This document shows positions 27,551-38,020 of a DNA stretch of 64,000 bases, one piece after another. Every line of letters starts with the position of its first letter. The stretch's first letter is position 1. The notes beneath the pieces were generated by a model. The model was not told where the DNA came from, did no database searches, and saw only the letters and a list, made by a program, of their open reading frames with translations. The DNA is from Eubacteriales bacterium (GTDB lineage: Bacteria > Bacillota > Clostridia > Lachnospirales > Lachnospiraceae), in NCBI GenBank assembly GCA_030524455.1, contig JAUNGT010000002.1, positions 69,089-133,088 of the forward strand. The letters run 5' to 3'. The position numbers and the translations under genes are program-made.

Positions 27551-28440
27551 TATTTCTCTCCTCCGCAGTTTCCACAGCCGCCGTGATGCGTCTCCTTTTC
27601 CTTGGCCGCCAGATAAGCCCGTCCCTCCTGGGTCTTGTAAATCTGCTGGCGCTGCATCGCCTCGTCAAAATTAACCTTATGGCCGTCAAACTCCGGCCCG
27701 TCCACGCAGGCGAATTTCACCTCGCCGCCCACCGTCACGCGGCAGGCTCCGCACATGCCCGTGCCGTCCACCATGATCGGGTTTAAGGACACCACGGTGG
27801 GAATCCCGAGCGCCTCCGTCGTCTTGCACACGAATTTCATCATGATCATCGGACCGATGGCGATACACACGTCATAGGTTTTCCCTTCCTGCTCCACCAG
27901 ATCCTGAATGGTCTTTGTAACCATACCGCTTCTGCCGTAGGAGCCGTCGTCGGTGGTGACATAGAGATTGCCGGCAACCGCCTTCATCTCCTCCTCCAGA
28001 ATCAGCAGATCCTTTGTCTTTGCCCCCACGATCACGTCCGCCCGGACGCCTCTCTTTGCCAGCCACTTTACCTGGGGATAGACCGGAGCTGTGCCGACGC
28101 CTCCGGCCACGAACAGGATCCGCTTTTTCTTCAGCTCCTCCACCGGCTCACTGACCAGATCGGAAGGACAGCCAAGCGGGCCTACCACGTCGTGGAAGGC
28201 ATCCCCCGCCTGCAGGGAGGTCATCTCATAGGTGCTTGCTCCCACGGGCTGGAACACGATGATGATGGTTCCCTTCTCCCGGTCATAATCGCAGATTGTC
28301 AGGGGGATCCGCTCGCTGTCGGCTCCTGTGCGCACGATCACAAACTGTCCGGGCTGGCAGGATTTCGCCACCCGCTCCGCCTTCACTTCCATCCAGTAAA
28401 TGTTGGAAGTAAGCTTTTTGGCTTCTAAAATTGGATACAT
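27550..28440 (-). CDS. nfnA: NADH-dependent ferredoxin:NADP+ oxidoreductase subunit A (NfnA)
   Basis: A 296-residue ferredoxin-reductase-like protein: FAD-binding beta-barrel (ERIPLTICD), NAD domain (LFVAGGVGTAPVYPQ), and a C-terminal [2Fe-2S] site with cysteines in MCGACRVTVGGEVKFAC. This matches NfnA and the related dihydroorotate dehydrogenase electron-transfer subunits. It immediately precedes nfnB (the junction shares a base), the known order of the bifurcating pair. The C-terminal tail GGCGNCGG is an extra cysteine-rich motif. Confidence 0.88.
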   Translation of the reverse strand: MYPILEAKKLTSNIYWMEVKAERVAKSCQPGQFVIVRTGADSERIPLTICDYDREKGTIIIVFQPVGASTYEMTSLQAGDAFHDVVGPLGCPSDLVSEPVEELKKKRILFVAGGVGTAPVYPQVKWLAKRGVRADVIVGAKTKDLLILEEEMKAVAGNLYVTTDDGSYGRSGMVTKTIQDLVEQEGKTYDVCIAIGPMIMMKFVCKTTEALGIPTVVSLNPIMVDGTGMCGACRVTVGGEVKFACVDGPEFDGHKVNFDEAMQRQQIYKTQEGRAYLAAKEKETHHGGCGNCGGEK

Positions 28441-28487
28441 AAAAACTCACCTTTCCGTCCTTTTTGCGGACTTATGTATTCTGAATT

Positions 28488-29972
28488 CTAAGAGGCTTCT
28501 CCCTGCCCGGACTCTGCTTCAGACTCCGGCTCAATGGTATAAAGCTTGAAGCTCTTATCCTCCTGCTTTACCGCCCGGTAGCACTCCCCGGACATATAGT
28601 TGACCACATAATCGTTGCCTGTGGCGTTTCCCGTACCGCTTTTTTCCTCGTAATACTCCCGGTACAGGTAATAGTGATGGCTGTTGATGGTCAGAGCATA
28701 CTTGTAGGTGTAGACGTTCTTCCCTCCCCGGTTGGGCACACTGCCCTGCAGACTGCTCACCAGCCCTGCATTTTTAAGCGTCAGCAAAAGCTGGTTTAAG
28801 GCGGCCTCCATGCTCAGGATCGGATGCAGGTTCAACGTATACTGCCGCTCCGTCACCTCTCCCGCCACGCCCTCCGCGGAAACGGTCACAAAGCGGAAGG
28901 TGGAATAGCCTGCCGGCATCCAGAAGGGCTCCTCATACTTGATGGAGGAGCTGCCCGGCTCCGATTTGTCCGTCGTATAATAGACCGCGCTTCCCTCCGG
29001 CACCTCCACCGTAATCAGCGTCGGCTCCCCGTAGGAGCCGGAGGCCGGGCTTGCCTGCGGCTCCCCGGGCCGCTCAATATCAATGAAATAACGCTGGGAG
29101 GACACGCTGCTCTCCACACCGTAGCGGTTGACAAACAGGGCGCGGATCTCATACTCCCCGGATTCCAGCGTCAGCGGCGCCGTGTAAACCTCGCTGTCCG
29201 TATCCGGTTCCGTACCGTCTGTCGTGTAGTAGATGTGGCCCGCCGCATTGGCAATCAGCCGCAGCGTCTGCACCTCGTGGTAGGTACCGCCGGGCACATC
29301 GAAATCCGGCGGATTCGCCATATAATCCAGGTAAAGATTACGGATCTGCACGTCGCTGCACTGCTGAAGCAAAGCGTTGGCGGCCGCGTAATCCCCCTCC
29401 TTCTCGCAGACGGCGATATAGCGCCGGTAGGCTTCCTCATTGGAGGGATCCAGGGCAATCACCCCGGCGCTGATCCTCTGTGCCTCGGACAGCTCCCCCA
29501 TCGCATAATAGCAGGAGGCCAGCGCATTCTGGTAGGTAGGATTGTCCGGTGCCATCTCCACCGCCCGCTTCAGATACTCTGCCGCCAGGACGTAATCCTG
29601 CCTTTTGATCTGGGCCGCCGCCTGTTCGTACTGCCAGGCCGGCGTCTGCCGGCGGTACAGGACAATTCCCAGAACAGCCGTCGCTGCGACAAGCACAACC
29701 GCCGCAAAAACCGCAATCGCTCTTTTGGAGGGAAGACCCGGTTCCCGCTTTTTGGGGCCCGCCGGGTCCTGCGCTCTGCCGCCCGGCTCCGTTCCGTCCT
29801 TTTCTTTGCCCCTGTCCGTCTCCCCCATCTGCTCCGCCACATCCGACATGGCGGCATGGATGCTGTTTTCCAGCTCCGCCTCAAACTCCGGCACAATCTG
29901 GATCTCCCGGCCGCAGTGCTCGCAGTACAGCTGGCCCTCCTTCATGGGTGCGCCGCACCTGGGACACCTCAT
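28488..29972 (-). CDS. Zinc-ribbon, TPR and chitobiase-C-like domain membrane protein
   Basis: A 494-residue protein of unknown function. Residues 1-25 form a zinc ribbon (CPRCGAP then CEHCGR). A membrane segment lies at about 77-97, followed by TPR repeats to about 215. Two tandem repeats follow with IYYTTDGTEPDTDS and VYYTTDKSEP, typical of the chitobiase/beta-hexosaminidase C-terminal domain. The C-terminal 110 residues are a further unassigned domain. The layout suggests a cytoplasmic sensor ribbon with surface domains. It overlaps folD by 4 bases. Confidence 0.82.
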   Translation of the reverse strand: MRCPRCGAPMKEGQLYCEHCGREIQIVPEFEAELENSIHAAMSDVAEQMGETDRGKEKDGTEPGGRAQDPAGPKKREPGLPSKRAIAVFAAVVLVAATAVLGIVLYRRQTPAWQYEQAAAQIKRQDYVLAAEYLKRAVEMAPDNPTYQNALASCYYAMGELSEAQRISAGVIALDPSNEEAYRRYIAVCEKEGDYAAANALLQQCSDVQIRNLYLDYMANPPDFDVPGGTYHEVQTLRLIANAAGHIYYTTDGTEPDTDSEVYTAPLTLESGEYEIRALFVNRYGVESSVSSQRYFIDIERPGEPQASPASGSYGEPTLITVEVPEGSAVYYTTDKSEPGSSSIKYEEPFWMPAGYSTFRFVTVSAEGVAGEVTERQYTLNLHPILSMEAALNQLLLTLKNAGLVSSLQGSVPNRGGKNVYTYKYALTINSHHYYLYREYYEEKSGTGNATGNDYVVNYMSGECYRAVKQEDKSFKLYTIEPESEAESGQGEAS

Positions 29973-30814
29973 AGACGCCGTCTCCTGCTCTCGACACAGT
30001 TACGCATCAGCATGGCAATGGTCATGGGGCCGACTCCGCCCGGCACCGGCGTGATGGCCGAGGCCACGGACGCTGCGCTCTCAAAATCCACGTCCCCGCA
30101 GAGCTTATTCTTCTCATCCCGATGGATCCCCACGTCGATGACGACCGCTCCCGGCTTTATGTAGGAGGCGTCGATCATCCGGCGCCTTCCCACCGCCGCC
30201 ACCAAAATGTCGGCGCGCCGCGTCACCTCCCGCAGATTTTTCGTGTGGGAATGGGCCACCGTCACGGTGCCGTTCTCCCGGAGCAACAGCTGGGCCACAG
30301 GCTTTCCCACAATATTGCTGCGTCCCACCACCACACATTCCCGTCCGTCGATGGGAATGCCGCTGCGCACAAGCAGCTCGATAATGCCCGCCGCCGTTCC
30401 CGGCACGAAGCATTCCTCGCCGCAGGAGAGAGCCCCCACGTTGCAGGGATGGAAGCCGTCCACATCCTTCTCCGGCGAAATCGCCTCCAGCACCGCCTTT
30501 TCATTGATCTGCTCCGGCAGAGGAAGCTGCACTAAAATACCGTCCACCTCCGGGTCCTCATTGAGTTCCCCGACCAGGGATAACAGCTCCTCCTCCGACG
30601 CAGCCTGCGGCAGGCTGTAGGAGCGGCTGCGGATCCCAAGCTCCTCGCAGGTCTTTTTTTTGTTGCGCACATAGACGCTGGAGGCGGGATCCTCTCCCAC
30701 CTGGATCACGGCCAGCGTGACCATAATCCCGTGTGCCAGGAGGTCTTTCACCTCCGCCTTCACCTCTGCCTTGATCTGTCCCGCGATTTCTTTTCCGTCA
30801 ATGATTTTTGCCAT
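29969..30814 (-). CDS. folD: Bifunctional methylene-THF dehydrogenase/methenyl-THF cyclohydrolase FolD
   Basis: A 281-residue enzyme interconverting 5,10-methylene-THF and 10-formyl-THF with NADP+. The catalytic lysine region is YVRNKKKTCEELGI, and the nucleotide-binding motif is VVVGRSNIVGKPVAQLL. The C-terminal PVPGGVGPMTIAMLM is diagnostic. It lies 18 bases after fhs, giving the two consecutive steps of the THF one-carbon path. Confidence 0.97.
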   Translation of the reverse strand: MAKIIDGKEIAGQIKAEVKAEVKDLLAHGIMVTLAVIQVGEDPASSVYVRNKKKTCEELGIRSRSYSLPQAASEEELLSLVGELNEDPEVDGILVQLPLPEQINEKAVLEAISPEKDVDGFHPCNVGALSCGEECFVPGTAAGIIELLVRSGIPIDGRECVVVGRSNIVGKPVAQLLLRENGTVTVAHSHTKNLREVTRRADILVAAVGRRRMIDASYIKPGAVVIDVGIHRDEKNKLCGDVDFESAASVASAITPVPGGVGPMTIAMLMRNCVESRRRRL

Positions 30815-30832
30815 CCGTTTTCTCCTTTCGGC

Positions 30833-32503
30833 TCAGAAAAGACCCGTGATCCTTCCGTCGTCGTCCACATCGATATTGACCGCCGCCGGCGTTTTGGGCA
30901 GTCCCGGCATCGTCATCACCGCGCCGGTCAGGGCCACCACAAAGCCTGCCCCGGCGGACACATACATTTCCCTCACCGTAACGGTAAAATCCTTCGGCCG
31001 TCCCAAAAGCTTCGCGTTGTCGGAAAGGGAATACTGGGTTTTGGCCATGCACACCGGAAGCTGCCCAAAGCCCATATCCTCCAGCTTTTTCATCTGCCGC
31101 TGCGCCTCCGCCGAGAACGCCACGTCCTTCGCCCCGTAGATCTGACAGGCGATGGCACGGATCTTCTCCCGGATGGGAAGCTCCTGATCGTAAAGAACCC
31201 GGAAGCAGCTTTTCTTTTTTTCCAGCGTTTCCAGCACCTTCTCCGCCAGCAGGACGCCGCCCTGACCGCCTTTGGCCCATACATCGGAAAGCGCAAACTC
31301 GCAGCCTCTCTCCTCGCAGAAGGCGCGCACATAGGCAGTCTCCGCCTCCGTGTCCGTCAGGAAGGAATTGAGCGTCACCACCACGGGAACGCCGAACAGC
31401 TGCAGGTTCTCGATATGCTTTTCCAGGTTGACGATGCCGCGCTTTAAGGCGTCCAGATTCTCCGCCGTCAGCTCCTCCTTGGGAACGCCGCCGTTGTATT
31501 TGAGCGCCCGGATCGTCGCCACAAGCACTACGGCGTCGGGCTTTAAACCTGCCATCCGGCACTTGATGTCAAAAAATTTCTCCGCGCCCAGATCTGCGCC
31601 GAAGCCCGCCTCCGTGATCACATAGTCGGCCATCTTCAGCGCCGCCTTGGTGGCGCGCACGGAATTGCAGCCGTGAGCGATGTTGGCGAAGGGACCGCCA
31701 TGGACGATCACCGGGGTGTGCTCCAGGGTCTGAATCAGGTTCGGCTTTAACGCATCCTTTAAAAGAGCCGCCATTGCGCCTACCGCCTGCAGATCCGCCG
31801 CTGTCACCGGTTCCCCCTGGAAATTGTAGGCAACTACGATCCGGGACAGCCGCCGCTTTAAGTCGCTCATATCCTCCGCCAGGCACAGGATCGCCATGAT
31901 CTCCGAAGCCACCGTGATCACAAAATGATCCTCCCGCACCATGCCGTCCGCCTTCTGTCCCAGGCCGACCACCACATTGCGCAGCACCCGGTCGTTCATA
32001 TCCACGCAGCGCTTCCACACCACCTGTCTGGGATCGATCCCGAGTAAATTGCCCTGCTGGATATGATTGTCCAGGAGAGCGGCCAGCAGGTTGTTGGCGG
32101 AGGTGATCGCGTGAAAATCGCCGGTAAAGTGCAGGTTCAGATCCTCCATCGGCACCGCCTGGGCATAGCCGCCGCCGGCTGCCCCGCCCTTGATGCCAAA
32201 ACAGGGCCCCAGGGAGGGCTCCCGCAGGGCGATTACCGCCCGCTTGCCCAGCTGTCCAAAGGCCTGCCCCAGTCCCACGCTGGTGGTGGTTTTCCCCTCC
32301 CCCGCCGGAGTGGGGTTGATGGCCGTCACCAGAATCAGCTTCCCGTCCGGACGGTCCTGAATGGAAGCCAGATATTCGTCGGAAAGCTTCGCCTTGTACC
32401 TCCCGTACTGTTCTAACTGCCCGGCCGGAATATCCAGCCTCTCAGCCACCCTTGTGATCGGCCAAAGCTCGGCCGCCTGTGCGATCTCAATATCTGTCCT
32501 CAT
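30833..32503 (-). CDS. fhs: Formate-tetrahydrofolate ligase
   Basis: A 556-residue enzyme that makes 10-formyl-THF from formate, ATP and THF. The ATP-binding motif [18 protein letters not shown] is near residue 65, and the family stretch [21 protein letters not shown] follows. Length is exactly in the family range. I start at 32503 with AAAGGAG upstream; the longer in-frame start at 32554 overlaps the end of the translocase gene. Fhs can act in acetogenesis or purine/glycine metabolism. Confidence 0.96.
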   Translation of the reverse strand: MRTDIEIAQAAELWPITRVAERLDIPAGQLEQYGRYKAKLSDEYLASIQDRPDGKLILVTAINPTPAGEGKTTTSVGLGQAFGQLGKRAVIALREPSLGPCFGIKGGAAGGGYAQAVPMEDLNLHFTGDFHAITSANNLLAALLDNHIQQGNLLGIDPRQVVWKRCVDMNDRVLRNVVVGLGQKADGMVREDHFVITVASEIMAILCLAEDMSDLKRRLSRIVVAYNFQGEPVTAADLQAVGAMAALLKDALKPNLIQTLEHTPVIVHGGPFANIAHGCNSVRATKAALKMADYVITEAGFGADLGAEKFFDIKCRMAGLKPDAVVLVATIRALKYNGGVPKEELTAENLDALKRGIVNLEKHIENLQLFGVPVVVTLNSFLTDTEAETAYVRAFCEERGCEFALSDVWAKGGQGGVLLAEKVLETLEKKKSCFRVLYDQELPIREKIRAIACQIYGAKDVAFSAEAQRQMKKLEDMGFGQLPVCMAKTQYSLSDNAKLLGRPKDFTVTVREMYVSAGAGFVVALTGAVMTMPGLPKTPAAVNIDVDDDGRITGLF

Positions 32504-32525
32504 CCCTCTTGCTCTCCTTTTATCC

Positions 32526-35450
32526 TTACAGATTTTCTTCCACGAACTGTTCAAACTGCTCCGGGCTCATCAGCACCTTGCGGGGCTTGGTGCCCTCCTC
32601 CTCGCCCACCACGCCGGCCTGGGCCAGCTGGTCCATGATCCGGGCCGCGCGGTTGAAGCCGATCTTGAACACCCGCTGCAGCATCCCGATGGATGCCTTG
32701 TCCTTATCGATAATAAACTGCGCCGCCTTCTCAAAGTACTCGTCGTACTCCGAGCCCTCGCCGCTGCCGCCTGTGCCGGAGGAGCTTTCCATATTTTTGA
32801 GCTTCTCCGCCACGTCCTCATTGTAGACATTGCCGACAGCCTGGTTTTTCAGGAAATCCACCACCGCCGACACCTCTCCGTCGGAGACGAAGGCGCCCTG
32901 CACCCGCACCGGCTTGACGTAGCCCTGGGGGTAAAAAAGCATATCGCCCTTGCCCAGAAGCTTCTCCGCCCCGTTCATATCCAGAATGGTGCGGGAGTCC
33001 ACGCTGCTGGACACCGCAAAGGCCACCCGGCTGGGCATGTTTGCCTTGATCAGGCCCGTGATGACATCCACCGAAGGACGCTGAGTGGCGATAATCAGAT
33101 GGATTCCCGCAGCACGCGCCAGCTGAGCCAGACGGCAGATGGACTCCTCCACTTCTCCGGATGCCACCATCATCAGATCCGCCAGCTCGTCCACGATGAT
33201 GACGATCTGAGGCATTGCCGGGGGCAGATCCGCCTCTCCCTTTCTGCGGCGCTCCTCCAGCTTCTGGTTGTAGCCCTTTAAGTCGCGCACGTTGTAGTCG
33301 GCAAACCGCTTGTAACGGTCGGTCATCTCCGCCACGCCCCACTGCAGGGCCGCGGAGGCCTTTCTGGGATCGGTGACGACAGGGATCAGCAGATGCGGAA
33401 TCCCGTTGTAAACGCTCAGCTCCACCACCTTGGGATCCACCAGGATCAGCTTCACCTCCCGGGGATCCGCCTTGTACAAAATACTCATAATCAGCGTGTT
33501 GATACACACGGACTTGCCGGAACCGGTGGAACCGGCGATTAACATATGGGGCATCTTGGCAATGTCGGACACCACCACCTTGCCGCCGATGTCCTTGCCC
33601 ACCGCAAAGGCAAGGCGGGAAGGAAATTCCTGAAATTCCTTTGTCTCCAGAAGCTCTCTCAGCCCTACGGCCGTGTTCTCCTTGTTGGGGACCTCGATGC
33701 CGACGGCTGCCTTTCCGGGGATGGGGGCCTCAATACGGATATCCGTGGCCGCCAGGTTCAGCTTGATATCGTCTGTCAGGCTCAGAATCCGGCTCACCTT
33801 CACGCCCTGCTCGGGCTGCAGCTCATAACGGGTCACTGTCGGGCCCTTGCTGATGTCTGTGATCGTCACCCGCACGCCGAAGGTTTGCAGCGTCTCCTGC
33901 AGGCGCGCCGCCGTTTCCTTCAATTCCCGCCCGCTGTTTGGATTGTCTCCCGCCGCGCTTTTATGTAGCAGGGATAAGGGCGGCCGCTGATAGGGCTTCT
34001 CCGCGCGCTTTTCCCGCGCCAGCTGCTGTCCCACAACCGTCTGGGATGCCGCTGTCCGGGGCGCTTTTGACAGCTCTGCCCGGGGGCGCTCCCGCCCCGG
34101 AACCGGGGCCCGCTGCACCGCCGCCAACGCGTCCTCCTCCCCGGGCGTCCGCCAGGGAAGCGCATCTTCGCCGGACTCCTGCTCTTGTCCGCCCGCCGCT
34201 GCAGCTGTCTTCTGTTCGGAGGAACCGGCGGAGGCGGACCAAAGGCTGTCCGGGCGGATCTCCCGCATATCCCGGTACACGTCCCAGTCCCCCTCTGGGG
34301 CTTCCGGCTCCGTCTCTCTCTCTGTCTGTAAAAGCTCCGGGTCCTCCGGCTCCGAAAGCTCCGGGGCAGCCGAAGCAGCCGGCTCCAAAAATTCCGGGAC
34401 AGCCGGCTCCGGCGTCTTCGGCATATCCAAAGGCTCCGGTGCGAAGGCTTCCGCCGGATCCGGCAAAAGCGTCTCCGCCGGAGAGACAGTGTATGTCTCC
34501 ACCGCCTCCTCTGCCGGCTCCTTCAGCGTAATCTCGTGCATGTCCGCCCGACGGTAAGCTCCGGCATCGCTGCGCAGGTCCGTGGCCGCCATCACGCCGC
34601 CCGGCTTTTTGGACATCCGCAGGATCTGCTCCGCATCCTGACGGGCCTGTTCCTCCTCCCGTCTGCGCCTGCGCTCCTCCATCCTGGCCTCGGACTCCTC
34701 CCGGCGGGCCCTGGCAAGCTCCGCCCGCTGACGGTTTCTCTCCTCCGCCAGCCTGCGGCGCTCAGCGTTTCTCTCCTGCATCTCCTCGCGCCGCTTCTCG
34801 CTGCGCTCCCGGTAGAGCTGCGCGTCCGTCCGCGCCGTCTCATACACATACCGGCCGGAGGACTTCACCCCGCTGACAAAGGAGCGCTCCGTGATGATCA
34901 CGGTGCAGATGATTGCCAGCACAAGAATCAAAAGCACCGTACCGACCATTCCCAAAAAGCGGTGCAGCACCCAGGCCAGGGAGCCCGCCAGCACGCCGCC
35001 TCCCGTGCGCTCCCCGGCGCTGTCAGAATAAAGCTCCGGAAGGGAATAATCCGCCGCCATCAAATGATCCTGGAAAATCAGGGAAAATACCATGCCTGCC
35101 ATCAGAAACAGAAGGATCCCGGCCGTCAGCTTCATCACCGCGATCCGGCTCCCCTGGTTGGAAATTCCGAAGGCGATCGCCACAAAGGCCAGCACCGGGA
35201 CCGCGTAGGCCGTCAGGCCGAAAATCCCGAACATCACCCGGCTGATGTGGTCGCCCACTACGCCCACCACGCCGAAGTTACACAAAAAAAGCAGTATTGT
35301 CAGGGCAAACACTCCGATCAGGATAATCTCGTTTGTGATTGCGCTCTGCGCCTGCATCTCTGCCGCATTTTTGCGGGAATTGTTTTTCCGTGCGCCTCTG
35401 CCCGGAGAGGCAGAAGGCTTTTTTCTGCCGCTCTGCGCAGATCCTGCCAT
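32526..35450 (-). CDS. FtsK/SpoIIIE family DNA translocase
   Basis: A 974-residue double-stranded DNA pump. The N-terminus has about four membrane segments (residues 35-190). A long charged, coiled and proline/glutamate-rich linker spans about 195-500. The motor domain has Walker [15 protein letters not shown] and Walker [12 protein letters not shown], and the C-terminal gamma winged-helix domain reads [25 protein letters not shown]. It moves chromosomes through the septum in division or sporulation. The GGAGGAGAG before the ATG at 35450 fixes the start. Confidence 0.95.
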   Translation of the reverse strand: MAGSAQSGRKKPSASPGRGARKNNSRKNAAEMQAQSAITNEIILIGVFALTILLFLCNFGVVGVVGDHISRVMFGIFGLTAYAVPVLAFVAIAFGISNQGSRIAVMKLTAGILLFLMAGMVFSLIFQDHLMAADYSLPELYSDSAGERTGGGVLAGSLAWVLHRFLGMVGTVLLILVLAIICTVIITERSFVSGVKSSGRYVYETARTDAQLYRERSEKRREEMQERNAERRRLAEERNRQRAELARARREESEARMEERRRRREEEQARQDAEQILRMSKKPGGVMAATDLRSDAGAYRRADMHEITLKEPAEEAVETYTVSPAETLLPDPAEAFAPEPLDMPKTPEPAVPEFLEPAASAAPELSEPEDPELLQTERETEPEAPEGDWDVYRDMREIRPDSLWSASAGSSEQKTAAAAGGQEQESGEDALPWRTPGEEDALAAVQRAPVPGRERPRAELSKAPRTAASQTVVGQQLAREKRAEKPYQRPPLSLLHKSAAGDNPNSGRELKETAARLQETLQTFGVRVTITDISKGPTVTRYELQPEQGVKVSRILSLTDDIKLNLAATDIRIEAPIPGKAAVGIEVPNKENTAVGLRELLETKEFQEFPSRLAFAVGKDIGGKVVVSDIAKMPHMLIAGSTGSGKSVCINTLIMSILYKADPREVKLILVDPKVVELSVYNGIPHLLIPVVTDPRKASAALQWGVAEMTDRYKRFADYNVRDLKGYNQKLEERRRKGEADLPPAMPQIVIIVDELADLMMVASGEVEESICRLAQLARAAGIHLIIATQRPSVDVITGLIKANMPSRVAFAVSSSVDSRTILDMNGAEKLLGKGDMLFYPQGYVKPVRVQGAFVSDGEVSAVVDFLKNQAVGNVYNEDVAEKLKNMESSSGTGGSGEGSEYDEYFEKAAQFIIDKDKASIGMLQRVFKIGFNRAARIMDQLAQAGVVGEEEGTKPRKVLMSPEQFEQFVEENL

Positions 35451-35506
35451 AATTCTCTCCTCCATAAAGCCCGCGCCCGCAAGCAGGACGGACTTTCTTT
35501 AGTATA

Positions 35507-36223
35507 TCACTTTATCTTTCTCTTGTCACTATTGCTGTTTTTCTTTTTCTGCTTATCCGCCAGCTGATGGAGCTTTCTCACCGCCTCCCGGATGCCTCCG
35601 ACCTCCGAAATGATCCCCTCGCGGACCGCCTCCTGACCTACCAGGATCGTGCCCAGATCCTTGGTCAGCATCCCCTGATTCATCATCAGCTCCTCCATGC
35701 GTTCCTTCCTCACATTGCAGTGACTGCACACAAAACCGGTGATCCGGTCCTGGATCTGCCTGAAATAATCAAAGGTCTGCGGCGCGCCGATCACCGTACC
35801 GTTCATCCGCACCGGATGGATCACCATCGTCCCGCTGGGCACAATGTAGGAATAATCCGTGCTCACCGCGATGGGTACGCCGATGGAGTGACTGCCGCCC
35901 AGCACCAGCGAAACCGTAGGCTTGCTCAGCGAAGCGATCATCTCCGCGATGGCAAGCCCGGCCTCCACATCCCCTCCCATCGTATTTAACAGCACCAAAA
36001 GCCCGTCAATGCGGTCGCTGTCCTCAATGGCCGCCAGCTGGGGCAGGATGTGCTCGTACTTGGTCGTCTTGGAGGAGCTGCTCAGATTGTCATGCCCCTC
36101 GATCTCCCCGATAATGGTCAGCAGGTGGATCGTGCTCCTGCCGCTGTCAGACTCCATGGAAAGCTGACCGGTCTGCTCCACCCGCTCGTCCCTGTGCCGT
36201 TCCGCATCTTCCTTTTTTCCCAT
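35507..36223 (-). CDS. tepA: ClpP-like serine protease TepA
   Basis: A 238-residue ClpP-fold protein. The nucleophile serine is in GGSHSIGVPIA and the histidine in MVIHPVRMNG; an LNTMGGDVEAGLAI segment forms the oxyanion region. Length and sequence fit the TepA/YmfB branch, linked in Bacillus to protein export. Placement beside spoIIIE matches B. subtilis. A two-part hairpin overlaps its ribosome binding site (36224-36272). Confidence 0.88.
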   Translation of the reverse strand: MGKKEDAERHRDERVEQTGQLSMESDSGRSTIHLLTIIGEIEGHDNLSSSSKTTKYEHILPQLAAIEDSDRIDGLLVLLNTMGGDVEAGLAIAEMIASLSKPTVSLVLGGSHSIGVPIAVSTDYSYIVPSGTMVIHPVRMNGTVIGAPQTFDYFRQIQDRITGFVCSHCNVRKERMEELMMNQGMLTKDLGTILVGQEAVREGIISEVGGIREAVRKLHQLADKQKKKNSNSDKRKIK

Positions 36224-36272
36224 AAAAAATCACTCCCGCCTTTCGTTTTTCCGAAAGTATGCGCAGGAGTGA
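36224..36272 (-). terminator. Two-part hairpin with T-run, overlapping the tepA ribosome site
   Basis: On the minus strand, an outer 7-bp stem TCACTCC (36266-36272) with GGAGTGA (36230-36236) encloses an inner 6-bp stem CTTTCG with CGAAAG around an A-rich loop, followed by six Ts at 36224-36229. It looks like an intrinsic terminator for the small gene upstream. The GGAG of tepA is inside the closing arm, so the structure could also limit tepA translation. Confidence 0.6.
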
Positions 36273-36329
36273 CTCTTTCTATGCGTCTATGCACTCTTTT
36301 TAGCTCCGCCCGTTTCCGGACGGCAGGGC

Positions 36330-36560
36330 TTACACATCAAAGTCATCGTTGTCCGCCACCGGGATCTCGTAATACATCTGCTCGGGCGCAGGCTCGAAGC
36401 CGTAATCCATCTCCCGTTTCACATGGCGCTTCGGCACCGGAAGCGGGTTGTCAAGATATTCCCCGGGGACAGGACGGCGCGCACTGTCAGGCCCGCCGGA
36501 AGCCTCCGCCGGGCCTGACTCCAAAGGAGTATGCGTTTCGTTTTTCCGCTTTTTCGCCAT
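36330..36560 (-). CDS. Small unknown protein
   Basis: A 76-residue hydrophilic protein, basic at the start (AKKRKN) and acidic at the end (DNDDFDV), rich in proline in the middle (PVPGEYLDNPLPVPKR). GGAGGGGG precedes the ATG at 36560; the upstream in-frame start at 36581 would lie inside that site. It is 32 bases after metY. No family is recognised. Low complexity suggests a disordered protein; coding is supported mainly by the strong ribosome site and position. Confidence 0.55.
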   Translation of the reverse strand: MAKKRKNETHTPLESGPAEASGGPDSARRPVPGEYLDNPLPVPKRHVKREMDYGFEPAPEQMYYEIPVADNDDFDV

Positions 36561-36592
36561 AACAACACCCCCTCCGGCCAAAACAGATCCTT

Positions 36593-37867
36593 TTACAGTG
36601 CCTGCTCCAGGTCCGCAATGATATCCGCCACGTTCTCGATGCCCACGGAGAGCCGGATCAGGTCAGGCGCAACGCCCGCCTCCTTTAGCTGCTCGTCGTT
36701 CATCTGCCGGTGGGTATGGCTTGCCGGATGCAGCACACAGGTCCTGGCATCCGCCACATGGGTGACAATCGCCGCCAGAGAAAGCTTGTCCATCATCTCC
36801 TCCGCCGCTCTGCGTCCGCCCTTTAAGCCAAAGGAAATCACACCGCAGGTACCCTTCGGCATATATTTCTGCGCCAGGCCGTAATAGCGGCTGCCCGGCA
36901 GGCCGGGATAATTCACCCAGGCCACCTTCTCATGCTGCTCCAGAAATTCCGCCACCCTCTGCGCATTATAGCAGTGGCGCTCCATCCGAAGCGGCAGCGT
37001 TTCCAGCCCCACGTTCAGCAAAAACGCGTTCATGGGAGCCTGGGCTGAGCCCAGGTCGCGCATCAGCTGGGCCGACGCCTTGGTAATATAGGCCGCCTTG
37101 CCGAAACGCTCCGTATAGACAATGCCGTGATAGGACTCATCGGGCGTGCACAGCCCCGGAAATTTGTCCGGATAAGCGCTCCAGTCAAAATTTCCGGAAT
37201 CCACGATGGCGCCGCCCAGGCTCATCGCATGTCCGTCCATGTACTTTGTGGTGGAGTGGGTCACGATATCCGCCCCCCACAAAAAGGGATTGCAGTTGAT
37301 CGGCGTGGGAAACGTATTATCCACGATCAACGGCACCTGATGCTCGTGGGCCGCCCGCGCAAACTTCTCAAAATCCAGCACGACCAGGGCAGGATTTGCG
37401 ATGGATTCCGCCATCACGCAGCGGGTGTTTGGCTGAAACGCCTTACAAAGCTCCTCGTAGGGCGCGTCCGGGTCCACCACAGTCACCTCGATCCCCATCT
37501 TTTTCATGGTGACCGTCAGCAGGTTGAAGGTGCCTCCGTACACCGTGGAGGACAGCACCACATGGCCGCCCGCCTCGCAGATATTGAACACCGCGTAATA
37601 GTTGGCCGCCTGCCCGGAGGAGGTCAGCATCGCGGCAACCCCGCCCTCCAGCTCGCAGATCTTCTGCGCCACGCAGTCGCTGGTGGGGTTCGCCAGCCGG
37701 CTGTAGAAATAGCCGGACTCCTCCAGGTCAAACAGCCGGCCCATCTGCTCCGACGTCTCATATTTAAAGGTTGTGCTCTGATAGATCGGCAGCACTCTGG
37801 GCTCCCCGTTTTTCGGCTTCCAGCCGGACTGCACACAGATCGTTTCTTTTTCGTATGGCTTGCTCAT
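36593..37867 (-). CDS. metY: O-acetylhomoserine sulfhydrylase/aminocarboxypropyltransferase
   Basis: A 424-residue PLP enzyme of the Cys/Met metabolism family. The Schiff-base lysine is in HSTTKYMDGHAMSLGG; the N-terminal SGWKPKNGEPRVLPIYQSTTFKYE is typical of the O-acetylhomoserine branch. It makes homocysteine directly from O-acetylhomoserine and sulfide. I start at 37867, which gives the usual family length. Only 22 bases separate it from the yebC remnant, so it was probably read from the yebC promoter before the prophage inserted. Confidence 0.93.
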   Translation of the reverse strand: MSKPYEKETICVQSGWKPKNGEPRVLPIYQSTTFKYETSEQMGRLFDLEESGYFYSRLANPTSDCVAQKICELEGGVAAMLTSSGQAANYYAVFNICEAGGHVVLSSTVYGGTFNLLTVTMKKMGIEVTVVDPDAPYEELCKAFQPNTRCVMAESIANPALVVLDFEKFARAAHEHQVPLIVDNTFPTPINCNPFLWGADIVTHSTTKYMDGHAMSLGGAIVDSGNFDWSAYPDKFPGLCTPDESYHGIVYTERFGKAAYITKASAQLMRDLGSAQAPMNAFLLNVGLETLPLRMERHCYNAQRVAEFLEQHEKVAWVNYPGLPGSRYYGLAQKYMPKGTCGVISFGLKGGRRAAEEMMDKLSLAAIVTHVADARTCVLHPASHTHRQMNDEQLKEAGVAPDLIRLSVGIENVADIIADLEQAL

Positions 37868-37889
37868 CGCCCCGTAATCCCCCGTCCTG

Positions 37890-38020
37890 TTATTCTTCGT
37901 CCCAGTTGTGGTAGATGGCCTGCACGTCGTCATCCTCCTCCAGAAGATCCAGCGTGCGCTGCAGTCCCTTTAAGGCCGTCTCGTCGGTCACCTTCACATA
38001 GTTCTGGGGGATCATGGTCA
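37890..38020 (-). pseudogene. yebC: 3' remnant of yebC (YebC/PmpR family regulator)
   Basis: The minus strand reads a 43-residue tail: MTMIPQNYVKV, then LKGLQRTLDLLEEDDDVQ and AIYHNWDEE before TAA. This is the C-terminal end of YebC/PmpR proteins (about 240 residues), which end in a similar LEDDDDVQNVYHN pattern. The rest of the gene is absent; upstream of 38020 the sequence becomes AT-rich prophage DNA. The 5' part presumably lies past the right window edge, across the prophage. The known family roles are relief of ribosome stalling and transcription control. Confidence 0.82.

Noticed and set aside
629..37900. Many long open frames on the plus strand, for example 6138-7676, 8098-9441 and 26150-27427
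   Set aside because: They are opposite to well-supported genes, are rich in R, P, H and Q, lack known motifs, and arise from the high GC content of the coding strand.
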